From Curtobacterium salicis (lineage in GTDB: Bacteria; Actinomycetota; Actinomycetes; Actinomycetales; Microbacteriaceae): a stretch of DNA of 64,000 nucleotides. The notes beneath the pieces were generated by a model. The model was given only the letters and a program-made list of their open reading frames with translations, was not told where the DNA came from and searched no databases. Numbering within the stretch: position 1 is the first letter of the stretch; every line of letters begins with the position of its first letter. Positions 44,641-53,610 of this stretch are shown piece after piece. Where the stretch lies: the NCBI RefSeq assembly GCF_011759505.1, contig NZ_JAAOYO010000003.1, positions 620,001 through 684,000 of the forward strand. The letters run 5' to 3'. The translations under genes and the position numbers were made by a program.

Positions 44641-44687
44641 GGGGTACGTCAGCCGGATCATCGGATCCGGTGCGACGTACCCCTTTT
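44641..44687 (+). terminator. Rho-independent terminator with long stem
   Basis: GGGGTACGTC (44641-44650) pairs with GACGTACCCC (44674-44683); the centre adds CCGGATC/GGATCCGG pairing, and TTTT follows at 44684-44687. A further palindrome GGGGTCATGACCCC lies just upstream at 44610-44623. Confidence 0.85.
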
Positions 44688-44713
44688 CCGTTGTCCGGAA
44701 GGCGTTGCACCCC

Positions 44714-44896
44714 GGGGTACACGTGTCCCCCTCGGCCGGGCGGTCGAGTCACACCGGTGTGATTCCCGGCCGATCGGCAGCACAGCGCGGATCGAGAGCG
44801 ACGACGGTCGGAACCAGGTGTACCCCGACCCGGTGTCCCCCGATGACGAAGCACGGAGAAGCCTGAGAATCGATCGCGGTGGTTTGTGGGGTACAC
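44714..44896 (+). promoter_or_regulatory. Upstream region of the sigma factor gene with repeated GGGGTACAC and a 14-bp palindrome
   Basis: GGGGTACAC occurs at 44714-44722 and 44888-44896, and its complement GTGTACCCC at 44818-44826. Between the first two lies the perfect 14-bp palindrome TCACACCGGTGTGA (44749-44762). The start codon of the sigma gene is at 44964. These are likely binding sites for a regulator or parts of alternative promoters. Confidence 0.5.
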
Positions 44897-44963
44897 CTCC
44901 GGCCCGCCAAACTCGGTCTCAGCCCACGAAGGACCATCACCGTCACAGGCAGGGAGAGTCACC

Positions 44964-46016
44964 ATGGCGATCGCAACGGCCGCACCCAGCACCACCTCGC
45001 GCCGCACCAAGAAGGCAGCGACCAAGACCACCTCCGCCGAGGCCACCACGCTCGACGCCGTCGCCGAGGTCGAGGCCGACGAGCAGCTCGCCGGCGTCCG
45101 CGGCGCATCCGTCGACCAGGTCGGCGACTACCTCCGTCACATCGGCCGTCTCGCCCTGCTGACCGCTGAGGAAGAGGCCGACATCGCCCGCCGCATCGAG
45201 GTCGGGCTGTTCGCCGAGGAGAAGCTCCACACCGAGTCGGGTCTCGACAAGTCGCTCGAGCGCGAACTCCGCTGGCTCGTCCGCGACGGTGAGCGTGCCA
45301 AGGAGCGCATGATCACCTCGAACCTCCGCCTGGTCGTCAGCATCGCCAAGCGCTACTCGCAGCGCGGCCTGCCGTTCATGGACGTCATCCAGGAGGGCAA
45401 CCTCGGTCTGGTCCGTGCGGTCGAGAAGTTCGACTTCACCCAGGGCTACAAGTTCTCGACCTACGCCACCTGGTGGATCCGCCAGGCGATCTCGCGTGGT
45501 CTCGCCGACAAGGCACGCACGATCCGCATCCCGGTGCACACCGTCGAGCTGATCAACAAGATCTCACGCACCGAGCGTGACCTCACCGTCGACCTCGGCC
45601 GTGCGCCGATGCCGGAGGAAGTGGCCGCCGAGCTGAGCATGAGCGTCGAGGAACTCGTCGACCTCAAGGGCCGCTCGCACGAGCCGGTCTCGATCCACAC
45701 GGTCGTGGGCGACTCCGACGACAGCGAACTCGGTGACTTCATCGAGGACGAGGACGCGGCGAGCCCCAACGAGCTCACCGAGACCACGCTGCTGCACCGC
45801 GACATCCGCTCCATCGTCGCCGAACTGCCGAGCGACGAAGCCAACGTGATCCGCATGCGCTACGGCCTGGACGACGACAAGCCGATGACGCTCGACGAGA
45901 TCTCGAAGATCGTGCACACCACGCGCCAGGCGGTCAGCCGCGTCGAGTCGCGTGCCAAGCTGCGCCTCTTCGCGAAGGCCGTCTCGCAGGACATGCAGCT
46001 GTACCTGACCGAGTAG
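44964..46016 (+). CDS. Group 1/2 RNA polymerase sigma-70 factor (SigB/HrdB-like)
   Basis: The protein has 350 residues behind AGGGAGAG. It has all main sigma-70 regions: 1.2 (VDQVGDYLRHIGRLALLTAEEEADIARRIE), 2 (SNLRLVVSIAKRYSQRGLPFMDVIQEGNLGLVRAVEKFDFTQGYKFSTYATWWIRQAI, read in parts), 3 (RTIRIPVHTVELINKISRTERDL) and 4 (LPSDEANVIRMRYGLDDDKPMTLDEISKIVHTTRQAVSRVESRAKLRLF). The N-terminal extension is short (~45 residues, Ala/Thr/Lys-rich), unlike the ~200-residue extension of actinobacterial primary SigA, so it resembles the principal-like SigB. The motif-rich upstream region suggests controlled expression. Confidence 0.9.
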   Translation: MAIATAAPSTTSRRTKKAATKTTSAEATTLDAVAEVEADEQLAGVRGASVDQVGDYLRHIGRLALLTAEEEADIARRIEVGLFAEEKLHTESGLDKSLERELRWLVRDGERAKERMITSNLRLVVSIAKRYSQRGLPFMDVIQEGNLGLVRAVEKFDFTQGYKFSTYATWWIRQAISRGLADKARTIRIPVHTVELINKISRTERDLTVDLGRAPMPEEVAAELSMSVEELVDLKGRSHEPVSIHTVVGDSDDSELGDFIEDEDAASPNELTETTLLHRDIRSIVAELPSDEANVIRMRYGLDDDKPMTLDEISKIVHTTRQAVSRVESRAKLRLFAKAVSQDMQLYLTE

Positions 46017-46103
46017 GTCGGGAGACTTCGGCTGGTCCCTCCGGGGACCGGTGCGGGGATCCGAGGCCGTCCGTGGGACGACGGTCCGTGGGGTGATGGG
46101 AGC

Positions 46104-46137
46104 GAAGGCCCGTCCGGTGCGAACCGGGCGGGCCTTC
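46104..46137. terminator. Terminator between the sigma factor gene and nadK
   Basis: GAAGGCCCG/CGGGCCTTC stem with an inner CCGG/CCGG pair around TGCGAA. It lies between two convergent genes. A second, shorter inverted repeat (GCCTCCCG at 46151 with CGGGAGGC ending 46185) follows and belongs to the GACGGGAGGC repeat family. Confidence 0.75.
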
Positions 46138-46195
46138 CGTCGTCCCACGCGCCTCCCGTCGGTGCGTCATGCCGGGCCGGGAGGCACGGATCGCG

Positions 46196-47128
46196 TCACT
46201 CCTCGGTCTCGCGGTGCAGCTTCTGCCGCAGGTCGTGCGGGATCAGCTCGATGAGCTGGTCCGGGCGGAGCGGCAGGTCCAGGAGGCCGAGCTTGAGCCG
46301 CCCGGTGCGGCCGTGCCGCTCGGCGTCGAGCCGGACCACGCTGCCGGCGTCCTTCCGGAGCCGGACCTCGAGCTGCGCGCCGGTCGCGACCTCGCCGACG
46401 ACGAGCCCGTCCACCTCCAGCGCGGCGCTCCGGGTGCCCTCGGCGATGTCGAAGTGGTAGCGCTCCCGGGCGGCCAGCACCACGGACCGGTCGATGCCGG
46501 CCATCGGGGCGACCGGTGTGACGACGGAGCCGGAGAGCGCGGGGGAGAGCACGGGGCCACCGGCGGCGTAGTTGTACGCGGTGGAGCCCGCCGGTGTCGA
46601 GGCGACGATGGCGTCCGCGCGGTAGTACCCGTACCCGAGTCCGCCGACGCTGAGGTCTGCGGAGACCTGGCCGGCTCCCGGGCGCCGGACGATCGTGATG
46701 TCGTTGAAGGCGAGGTAGTCCGTGCGGGACCCGCCCCACGACAGCCGGGCCTCCAGCGCGTGGTGCGGCTCGAGCTGGTACTCGCCGGCCGAGAGGCGTT
46801 CGAGGGCGGACTCGAGCTCGGGCGGCTCGATCTCGACCAGGAACCCGACGTTGCCGTAGTTCACGCCGAGCACCGGGACGGGCCGTCGTGCGACCAGGCG
46901 CATGGCACCGAGCATCGTGCCGTCGCCGCCGAGCGCCACGACCAGGTCGACGGTGTCCGTGAACTCGTCGTCGTCCACGGCGTCGATCGCGCTGCCGAGC
47001 CGCGCGGCGTCGATGCGGCGGGCGACCAGACGCCCGGCCCCGGACGCGTTCCAGCGGTCCAGGACCTCGACGGACTCCTGCACGTTCTTCGACGGGTGGA
47101 CGACGAGGCCGACGACGGGCTGCTCCAT
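46196..47128 (-). CDS. nadK: NAD kinase
   Basis: The protein has 310 residues. Signature motifs are VVALGGDGTMLGAMRL (GGDGT), GVNYGNVGFL, LAFNDITIVRR (NDI-type), and STPAGSTAYNYAAGGPVLSP. It phosphorylates NAD to NADP. The C-terminal region has DLVVGEV-like and KLGLLDLPLRPDQL. The start at ATG 47128 fits the family. It converges with the sigma factor gene and is divergent from clpC, 237 bp away. In most actinobacteria nadK is grouped with recN and tlyA, not with clpC. Confidence 0.95.
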   Translation of the reverse strand: MEQPVVGLVVHPSKNVQESVEVLDRWNASGAGRLVARRIDAARLGSAIDAVDDDEFTDTVDLVVALGGDGTMLGAMRLVARRPVPVLGVNYGNVGFLVEIEPPELESALERLSAGEYQLEPHHALEARLSWGGSRTDYLAFNDITIVRRPGAGQVSADLSVGGLGYGYYRADAIVASTPAGSTAYNYAAGGPVLSPALSGSVVTPVAPMAGIDRSVVLAARERYHFDIAEGTRSAALEVDGLVVGEVATGAQLEVRLRKDAGSVVRLDAERHGRTGRLKLGLLDLPLRPDQLIELIPHDLRQKLHRETEE

Positions 47129-47365
47129 GCACCGGATGGTACCGGTGGGCCCCTCGGAGCGGGGCGGATCGGCCGTCGGACGGGACGTGCCCCGGGGAGC
47201 CGGGAGGCGCCTCCAGACCGTGCTGTGCGGCACACGCAACGGGGTCACGCCCACGGCGAACAGGGGCAGCCCTGACGGGGAGCGCTGGTTAGTCTCGATG
47301 TACGTGACCGGACTCACACGAGTCCGGCTGTCGGCCCCGGTTCGTTCGGGGCCAAGGGAGAGCAC

Positions 47366-49885
47366 ATGTTCGAGAGATTCACCGACCGGGCCCGTCGTGT
47401 TGTCGTCCTCGCTCAAGAAGAAGCGAAGATGCTCAACCACAACTACATCGGTACGGAGCACATCCTCCTCGGCCTCATCCACGAGGGCGAGGGCGTCGCC
47501 GCCAAGGCGCTGGAGTCGCTCGGTATCTCCCTCGATGCCGTCCGCGAGCAGGTCCAGGACATCATCGGGCAGGGCCAGCAGCAGCCGACCGGGCACATCC
47601 CGTTCACGCCGCGCGCCAAGAAGGTCCTCGAGCTGTCCCTGCGCGAAGCGCTGCAGCTCGGCCACAACTACATCGGGACCGAGCACATCCTGCTCGGCCT
47701 CATCCGCGAGGGCGAGGGTGTCGCAGCCCAGGTCCTCGTGAAGCTCGGCGCCGACCTCAACCGGGTCCGCCAGCAGGTCATCCAGCTCCTGTCCGGCTAC
47801 CAGGGCAAGGAAGCGGTCGCGGTCGGCGGCGAGCAGCAGCAGAACGCGCAGCAGGGTTCGCAGGTCCTCGACCAGTTCGGTCGGAACCTCACCCAGGCCG
47901 CGCGCGACGGCAAGCTCGACCCCGTCATCGGGCGCGAGAAGGAGATGGAGCGGGTCATGCAGATCCTCTCCCGTCGCTCCAAGAACAACCCCGTCCTGAT
48001 CGGTGAGCCCGGCGTCGGCAAGACCGCCGTCGTCGAGGGCCTCGCCCAGGCGATCGTCAAGGGCGACGTGCCCGAGACGCTGAAGGACAAGCAGCTCTAC
48101 TCCCTCGACCTCGGGTCGCTCATCGCCGGGTCCCGCTACCGCGGTGACTTCGAGGAGCGCCTGAAGAAGGTCACGAAGGAGATCCGCACCCGCGGCGACA
48201 TCATCGTCTTCATCGACGAGATCCACACGCTGGTCGGTGCCGGTGCTGCCGAGGGCGCGATCGACGCGGCCTCGATCCTCAAGCCGCTCCTCGCCCGCGG
48301 TGAGCTCCAGACCATCGGTGCCACCACGCTCGACGAGTACCGCAAGCACTTCGAGAAGGACGCCGCACTCGAGCGTCGCTTCCAGTCGGTGCAGGTCAAC
48401 GAGCCGTCGCTGCCCCACACCATCAACATCCTCAAGGGCCTCCGCGACAAGTACGAGGCGTTCCACAAGGTGTCCATCACCGACGGGGCCATCGTCTCCG
48501 CGGCGAACCTGGCGGACCGCTACGTGCAGGACCGCTTCCTGCCCGACAAGGCCATCGACCTGATCGACGAGGCCGGCGCCCGCCTGCGTCTGTCGATCCT
48601 GTCCGCGCCGCCGGAGCTCCGCGAGTTCGACGAGAAGATCTCGACGGTCCGCGGGTCGAAGGAAGCTGCCATCGAGGAGCAGGACTTCGAGAAGGCCGCG
48701 AGCCTGCGCGACGAGGAGAAGAAGCTCCTCGGCGAGCGTCTCCGCCTCGAGAAGCAGTGGCGTGCCGGTGACGTCGCCGCGTCCGGCACCGTCGACGAGG
48801 GCATCATCGCCGAGGTCCTGGCGCAGGCCACGGGCATCCCGGTGTTCAAGCTCACCGAAGAGGAGACCTCGCGTCTCGTCTTCATGGAGAAGGCCCTGCA
48901 CCAGCGCGTCATCGGTCAGGAAGAGGCCATCTCGGCCCTCTCCAAGACCATCCGCCGCACCCGTGCCGGTCTGAAGGACCCGAACCGTCCCTCCGGCTCG
49001 TTCATCTTCGCCGGCCCCACGGGCGTCGGGAAGACCGAGCTCGCCAAGGCCCTGGCCGAGTTCCTGTTCGACGACGAGGGCGCACTGATCTCCCTCGACA
49101 TGTCGGAGTTCGGCGAGAAGCACACCGTCTCGCGTCTGTTCGGTGCCCCTCCCGGGTTCGTCGGGTTCGAGGAGGGCGGCCAGCTCACCGAGAAGGTGCG
49201 CCGCAAGCCGTTCTCCGTGGTCCTGTTCGACGAGATCGAGAAGGCCCACCCGGACATCTTCAACTCGCTGCTGCAGGTCCTCGAAGAGGGTCGTCTGACC
49301 GATGGTCAGGGCCGCGTGGTCGACTTCAAGAACACCGTCATCATCATGACCACGAACCTCGGTTCGCAGGGCATCGCGGGTGGCCCGGTGGGCTTCCAGG
49401 TCGAGGGCAACTCGTCCGTCGGGTACGACCGCATGCGCGGCAAGGTGAACGAGGAGCTCAAGAAGCACTTCAAGCCCGAGTTCCTGAACCGCGTCGACGA
49501 CACGATCGTGTTCCCGCAGCTGTCGCAGCCCGAGCTGCTGCAGATCGTGGACCTGTTCGTGAAGCGTCTGTCCGACCGCCTGCTCGACCGCGACATGACC
49601 GTCGAGCTGTCGCTGTCGGCCAAGGAGCAGCTCATCAAGGTCGGGTTCGACCCGTCCCTCGGTGCTCGACCGCTGCGCCGCGCGATGCAGCACGAGGTCG
49701 AGGACCAGCTGTCCGAGCACATCCTGCAGGGTGAGCTCACGGCGGGCGACCACGTGAAGGTCGACTTCGTCGACGGTGCGTTCACCTTCGAGACCGGGCG
49801 TCAGCCGGGCCGCGAAGAGGTCCTCGCCGGCGCTCCCTCGCTCGAGAAGGCGCCCGAGGCGCCCACCGGCGAGATCGAGGGCTAG
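47366..49885 (+). CDS. clpC: ATP-dependent Clp protease ATP-binding subunit ClpC
   Basis: The protein has 839 residues. Two N-terminal Clp_N repeats ([41 protein letters not shown], then [22 protein letters not shown], read in parts) precede AAA domain 1 (Walker A GEPGVGKT, residues 213-220), a UVR-like middle segment ([18 protein letters not shown]), and AAA domain 2 (Walker A GPTGVGKT, residues 550-557) with the C-terminal D2 domain. It unfolds substrates for ClpP. The C-terminus ends with a short variable tail. AGGGAGAG precedes the ATG. In Corynebacterium clpC is controlled by ClgR; no clean ClgR site was identified here. Confidence 0.97.
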   Translation: MFERFTDRARRVVVLAQEEAKMLNHNYIGTEHILLGLIHEGEGVAAKALESLGISLDAVREQVQDIIGQGQQQPTGHIPFTPRAKKVLELSLREALQLGHNYIGTEHILLGLIREGEGVAAQVLVKLGADLNRVRQQVIQLLSGYQGKEAVAVGGEQQQNAQQGSQVLDQFGRNLTQAARDGKLDPVIGREKEMERVMQILSRRSKNNPVLIGEPGVGKTAVVEGLAQAIVKGDVPETLKDKQLYSLDLGSLIAGSRYRGDFEERLKKVTKEIRTRGDIIVFIDEIHTLVGAGAAEGAIDAASILKPLLARGELQTIGATTLDEYRKHFEKDAALERRFQSVQVNEPSLPHTINILKGLRDKYEAFHKVSITDGAIVSAANLADRYVQDRFLPDKAIDLIDEAGARLRLSILSAPPELREFDEKISTVRGSKEAAIEEQDFEKAASLRDEEKKLLGERLRLEKQWRAGDVAASGTVDEGIIAEVLAQATGIPVFKLTEEETSRLVFMEKALHQRVIGQEEAISALSKTIRRTRAGLKDPNRPSGSFIFAGPTGVGKTELAKALAEFLFDDEGALISLDMSEFGEKHTVSRLFGAPPGFVGFEEGGQLTEKVRRKPFSVVLFDEIEKAHPDIFNSLLQVLEEGRLTDGQGRVVDFKNTVIIMTTNLGSQGIAGGPVGFQVEGNSSVGYDRMRGKVNEELKKHFKPEFLNRVDDTIVFPQLSQPELLQIVDLFVKRLSDRLLDRDMTVELSLSAKEQLIKVGFDPSLGARPLRRAMQHEVEDQLSEHILQGELTAGDHVKVDFVDGAFTFETGRQPGREEVLAGAPSLEKAPEAPTGEIEG

Positions 49886-49896
49886 TCAGCCAGCCA

Positions 49897-49950
49897 CACC
49901 ACAGACGGGAGGCCCGGTACCAGCTGGTACCGGGCCTCCCGTCTGTGGTG
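49897..49950. terminator. 54-bp perfect palindrome after clpC
   Basis: Arms of 27 bp pair without a loop: the left arm starts CACCACAGACGGGAGGCCC and the right arm is its exact complement, centred on CCAG|CTGG. It begins 12 nt after the clpC stop and lies between clpC and the convergent SRPBCC gene, so it may terminate both. The outer part shares the GACGGGAGGC core of the repeat family seen elsewhere. Confidence 0.9.
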
Positions 49951-49960
49951 CTCAGGCGGA

Positions 49961-50413
49961 TCAGGCCTGGACGTCACCGCGCCAGCCGTCGGCCGTGGGG
50001 GCCGCTTCGACGCGCTCCTTGTAGTTCTGCAGGTCCTTCTTGACGGCGTGGCCGCCGACGCCCACCGCGGAGCCGAGCTTCTCGAGGATGCCCGAGGGCT
50101 CCCAGTCGATCTGCACGGTGACACGGGTCTCCGTGTCGCCGAGCTTGTGGAACGTGACCACGCCGGCGTGCTCGGTGTCGCCGTCCTTGACGGTCCACGC
50201 GACGCGCTCGTCCGGGTGCTGCTCGGTGATGAGGGCGCGGAACGACCGCTCCTGGCCGGCGACCTTCACGGTCCAGTCGGTCGTGGTGTCGTCGACCTGG
50301 ACGATCTTCTCGACCTCGTCGAGGAACGTGGGGAACTCCTCGAAGCGGGTCCACTGGTCGTAGGCGGCGCGGACGGGGACGCTGACGTCGACGGTCTCGA
50401 TGATCTGGGGCAT
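49961..50413 (-). CDS. SRPBCC-family (cyclase/dehydrase-like) protein
   Basis: The protein has 150 residues. It has a polyketide-cyclase/START-like fold: IIETVDVSVPVRAAYDQWTRFEEFPTFLDEVEKI (read in parts), RSFRALITEQHPDERVAWTV, HAGVVTFHKLGDTETRVTVQIDWEP and a C-terminal helix VGGHAVKKDLQNYKERVE. Members bind hydrophobic ligands; the role of this group is unknown. AGGAGGAG precedes the ATG at 50413. Confidence 0.9.
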   Translation of the reverse strand: MPQIIETVDVSVPVRAAYDQWTRFEEFPTFLDEVEKIVQVDDTTTDWTVKVAGQERSFRALITEQHPDERVAWTVKDGDTEHAGVVTFHKLGDTETRVTVQIDWEPSGILEKLGSAVGVGGHAVKKDLQNYKERVEAAPTADGWRGDVQA

Positions 50414-50533
50414 GGTTGCTCCTCCTGCTCGTCGTGCTGGTGTGCCTCGGACGGTAGGCCGGTGCGCCTGTGCAGCGTCCCGGTGCATGTCCCCCGTGAC
50501 GCCGTGTGACGGTGGCGACGTAGGGTTGTACGG

Positions 50534-51076
50534 ATGACTGAGCACGGACGGCACGCCTTCTCCGAACGGGACGACCACGGGATCCTGGTGCGCCCGGCAC
50601 TCGCGTCCGACGTGCCGCACATCCAGCGGCTCATCGCACCGTACGTCGACCGGCGGATCCTGCTCGGCAAGGAGAACGTCGTCCTGTACGGCTCGATCCA
50701 GCAGTTCCGGATCGCCGAAGGACCGGACGGCGTGCCGATCGGCTGCGGCGCCCTCGCGGTGTTCTGGGACGACATCGCCGAGGTCCGCACCCTGGCCCTC
50801 GACCAGGACTGGATCCACAAGCGCGTCGGCCACCGGATGCTCGAGGCGCTCGAACACGACGCCCGCGAGCTCGGTGTCGCCCGGATCTTCTGCCTGACGT
50901 TCGAGGTCGACTTCTTCGCCAAGCACGGGTACCTCGAGATCGGGGAGACCGTCGTCCCGCCCGAGGTGTACGCCGAACTCGTGCGGTCGTCCGACGAAGG
51001 GGTCGCGGAGTTCCTCGACCTCGCCCGCGTGAAGCCGAACACCCTCGGCAACACCCGCATGCTGAAGATCCTCTGA
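50534..51076 (+). CDS. argA: Amino-acid N-acetyltransferase (short ArgA type)
   Basis: The protein has 180 residues: a GNAT domain without the kinase-like domain of classical ArgA, as in the short mycobacterial N-acetylglutamate synthases. Signatures are GILVRPALASDVPHIQRLIAPYVDRRILLGKENVVLYGSIQQF (read in parts), GCGALAVFWDDIAEVRTLAL, KRVGHRMLEALEHDARELG (acetyl-CoA loop), RIFCLTFEVDFFAKHGYLEIGE, and a C-terminal MLKIL. It would acetylate glutamate to start arginine synthesis. Confidence 0.9.
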   Translation: MTEHGRHAFSERDDHGILVRPALASDVPHIQRLIAPYVDRRILLGKENVVLYGSIQQFRIAEGPDGVPIGCGALAVFWDDIAEVRTLALDQDWIHKRVGHRMLEALEHDARELGVARIFCLTFEVDFFAKHGYLEIGETVVPPEVYAELVRSSDEGVAEFLDLARVKPNTLGNTRMLKIL

Positions 51077-51140
51077 CGGGTTGACCGACCGCCCGGCGAG
51101 GGTCCTCCTCCGGGCTCGCACGGGTGTCTACCCTGTGCGC

Positions 51141-51842
51141 ATGTCGTCGTTCCGCCACCCCGTCGGCCCCGAGCGCCCGGGGACCTACTGGCGTCGCCGC
51201 GCCCTGGTGCTCGGGGTCCTCGTGCTCGTCGTGGTCGTCGTCGTGCTCATCGTCGTCGGTCGTGGCGACGGTGCCCCTGCGGCCGGTCCGACGCCGGGTG
51301 CCGGAGCGTCCTCGGCAGGAGTCGAGCCGTCCGCCGGGTCCGGCGGCTCGGCCGGGTCCGGTGGCGCGGGCGCGTCGGATGTCGCCTCGGGCGCGCCGAA
51401 GCCCTCGCCGACCCCGTCTACCGCTGCCCGGAAGGACGGCGCGGTCTGTGACACCGACCAGATCGAACTCACCCCGGTGCTCGACAAGCGCGTCTACGCA
51501 GCCGGCGAGGACCCGCAGGTCGCGATGTCGATCAAGAACACGGGGTCGAACTCGTGCCACATGGACCTCGGGTCGGCGCAGCAGGTGCTCACCATCACCT
51601 CGGGGACGGAGCAGTACTGGTCGTCGAAGGACTGCCAGACCGGCGGCACCGACCAGGACGTCACCCTGAAGGCCGGCCAGGAGCTCACCACGCCCGCCAT
51701 CGCCTGGGACCGCACCCGGTCCTCCACGACGACCTGCGACGCCGCACGCGCCGCGGTGACGGCCGGGGGAGCCAGCTACCACCTGCAGGTCGCGGTCGGG
51801 GAGATCAGCTCGGCGGAGTCGGTGCAGTTCGTCCTGAGCTGA
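51141..51842 (+). CDS. Membrane-anchored extracellular protein of unknown function
   Basis: The protein has 233 residues. A basic start (MSSFRHPVGPERPGTYWRRR) leads to one transmembrane segment (ALVLGVLVLVVVVVVLIVVG), a Gly/Ser/Ala/Pro-rich linker (about residues 45-95), and a ~130-residue extracellular domain with four Cys (AVCDTDQ, SNSCHMD, SKDCQTG, TTTCDAA). Its beta-rich part resembles DUF4232-like or DUF4352-like domains (NTGSNSCHMDLGSAQQVLTI, ITSGTEQYWSSKDC), but I cannot name the family. ATG 51141 is preferred over an upstream GTG. Confidence 0.8.
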   Translation: MSSFRHPVGPERPGTYWRRRALVLGVLVLVVVVVVLIVVGRGDGAPAAGPTPGAGASSAGVEPSAGSGGSAGSGGAGASDVASGAPKPSPTPSTAARKDGAVCDTDQIELTPVLDKRVYAAGEDPQVAMSIKNTGSNSCHMDLGSAQQVLTITSGTEQYWSSKDCQTGGTDQDVTLKAGQELTTPAIAWDRTRSSTTTCDAARAAVTAGGASYHLQVAVGEISSAESVQFVLS

Positions 51843-51979
51843 GACGCTCGGCTCCCTCGGAACGAGGGTGCGCTCCCCGGTGACGACGACGCGCTCCCGG
51901 AGCGATGAACCGTCCCCGGGAACGACGAAGCGCCGGGCCGAGGATCGCTCCTCAGGCCCGGCGCTCGCGAAGACCGGTG

Positions 51980-52186
51980 TCAGCCGATGACGGTGATGTT
52001 CTCCGCCTGCGGGCCCTTGCGGCCCTCGGTGATCTCGAATTCGACCTTCTGGTTCTCCTCGAGCGACTTGTAGCCGTTGCCACCGATCGCGGAGAAGTGG
52101 GCGAAGACGTCAGCGCTGCCGTCGTCCGGCGCAATGAAGCCGAAGCCCTTTTCGTTGTTGAACCACTTGACAGTCCCAGTAGCCAT
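51980..52186 (-). CDS. Cold-shock protein (CspA family)
   Basis: The protein has 68 residues. It is a single cold-shock OB-fold with both RNA-binding motifs (KGFGFI and DVFAHFS): [20 protein letters not shown] start, [17 protein letters not shown] end. It acts as an RNA chaperone. It lies 122 nt downstream of the desaturase gene on the same strand, a combination that fits cold adaptation. AAGGAA precedes the ATG. Confidence 0.96.
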   Translation of the reverse strand: MATGTVKWFNNEKGFGFIAPDDGSADVFAHFSAIGGNGYKSLEENQKVEFEITEGRKGPQAENITVIG

Positions 52187-52308
52187 TTCGGCGTTCCTTA
52201 CTTTCTTACGTGCGCGGCGAGAGAATTCCACCACCGCGGGTTTCGACGGCGAAGCCGACGAGCTTTGTGCGGCACCCGGCATCGTGCGGGGTGACGGAGA
52301 TCAGAGGT

Positions 52309-53415
52309 TCAGTGCAATCTGTAGGCACTGACCATCGGGCAGGTGAACGGGTCGCGCGCTGCGAGACCGACCCGGTTGAGGTACCGGACGACGATCCCGT
52401 AGGAGCGGAAGAGTGAAGTCTCCGTGTACGGGACCTCGTGCTGTTCGCAGTGCTCACGCACGAGGGCCTTCGCACGACGCAGGTTGGGCCGCGCCATGCT
52501 CGGGAACAGGTGGTGTTCTGCCTGGTGGTTGAGACCACCGAGCAGGTGGTCCACCCACACGCCACCAGTGATGTTACGGGAAGTTCGGACCTGACGCGAG
52601 AAGAAATCTATCTTGGCTCCCTCGGCGATCACCGGCATGCCCTTGTGGTTGGGCGCGAACGACCCTCCCATCATGACACCGAAGACGGCCATCTGGACCG
52701 CGAGGAACGCGAAACCGAGGCCCAGCGGCATCACGGCGAAGACGAACCAGGCGAGCAGACCGAAGCGTGCGACGAGCAGCACGGCCTCCAGGCGACGCTC
52801 CTGCGGGGTGCCCTTCGCGGCCTTCCCGGTGACGACGGCGCGGACCGAGAGCCAGTGCAGGTTGGCGCCCTCGAGGGTCAGGAGCGGGAAGAACGCCCAC
52901 CCCTGGACCATCGCGAGCTTCCGGAGGAACCCGCGGCGCTGCTGGGCGTCCTCCTCGATGAAGACCACGCCGTCGGGGGCGATGTCCGGGTCCTTGCCGA
53001 TGGTGTTCGGGTTGCCGTGGTGGCGGTTGTGCTTGTTCATCCACCACGAGTAGGACAGGCCGACGACGAAGACACCGATCCAGCGTCCGGCGTGGTCGTT
53101 CCACTTGCGCGAGGCGAAGATCTGCCGGTGAGCGGCCTCGTGTGACAGGAACGCGAACTGCGTGAAGAGGACACCGAGGACCCCGGCGGGGATGAGCTGG
53201 AACCACGACGCGCCGAGCAGAGCCGACACGCCGAGGGTGGCTGCGGTGGCGACGACGAGCGAGGCGAAGACCGCCCAGTAGAAGCCGGTCCGGCGTTCGA
53301 GCAGGCCTTCGGTCCGGACCCGTTCGAGCAGGTCCTTGTACGTCGACGTCGGGGTCGGTGCTCCGGGAGTCCGGGGAGCGGTCGGGCGGTAGAGGGTGGG
53401 CGATGGTGCTGGCAT
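52309..53415 (-). CDS. Membrane fatty-acid (acyl-CoA/lipid) desaturase
   Basis: The protein has 368 residues. The three His boxes of membrane desaturases are present: HEAAH, HNRHH (in NKHNRHHGNPNTIGKDPD) and HQAEHH (in GGLNHQAEHHLFPSMARPNL). Hydrophobic segments (FYWAVFASLVVATAATLG, FQLIPAGVLGVLFTQFAF, VLLVARFGLLAWFVFAVMPL and others) surround them. The NPNTIGKDPD and EHHLFPSMPR-like motifs match the acyl-CoA desaturase DesA3 group of actinobacteria. It introduces a double bond into membrane lipids. Confidence 0.95.
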   Translation of the reverse strand: MPAPSPTLYRPTAPRTPGAPTPTSTYKDLLERVRTEGLLERRTGFYWAVFASLVVATAATLGVSALLGASWFQLIPAGVLGVLFTQFAFLSHEAAHRQIFASRKWNDHAGRWIGVFVVGLSYSWWMNKHNRHHGNPNTIGKDPDIAPDGVVFIEEDAQQRRGFLRKLAMVQGWAFFPLLTLEGANLHWLSVRAVVTGKAAKGTPQERRLEAVLLVARFGLLAWFVFAVMPLGLGFAFLAVQMAVFGVMMGGSFAPNHKGMPVIAEGAKIDFFSRQVRTSRNITGGVWVDHLLGGLNHQAEHHLFPSMARPNLRRAKALVREHCEQHEVPYTETSLFRSYGIVVRYLNRVGLAARDPFTCPMVSAYRLH

Positions 53416-53610
53416 GAGAGCTGCTTCCCATCAGGAACAGCCCTTCGGCCGTGCAACGGAAGTTCCCGCGACTGCGATTGGGGAGAAAGTAGTGATGTTG
53501 CCTGGGACATCGCCCCGAAGCGCGCCCGCTGAGTGCGTCTACAGGACGACATGCGACTCGGGCACGGCGACCGCGGCGTAGCGTCCAGGACATCGACGGA
53601 AGGCTGGGCC

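Noticed and set aside
47200-47365. A possible ClgR-type operator before clpC (CGCCCACGGCGAAC)
   Set aside because: The match to the remembered ClgR pattern is partial and no second half-site could be aligned with confidence.
46196-49753. A 1,185-residue frame on the minus strand that would join the NAD kinase to a long N-terminal extension opposite clpC
   Set aside because: NAD kinase is complete from ATG 47128 at its normal length of about 310 residues; the extension is antisense to clpC.
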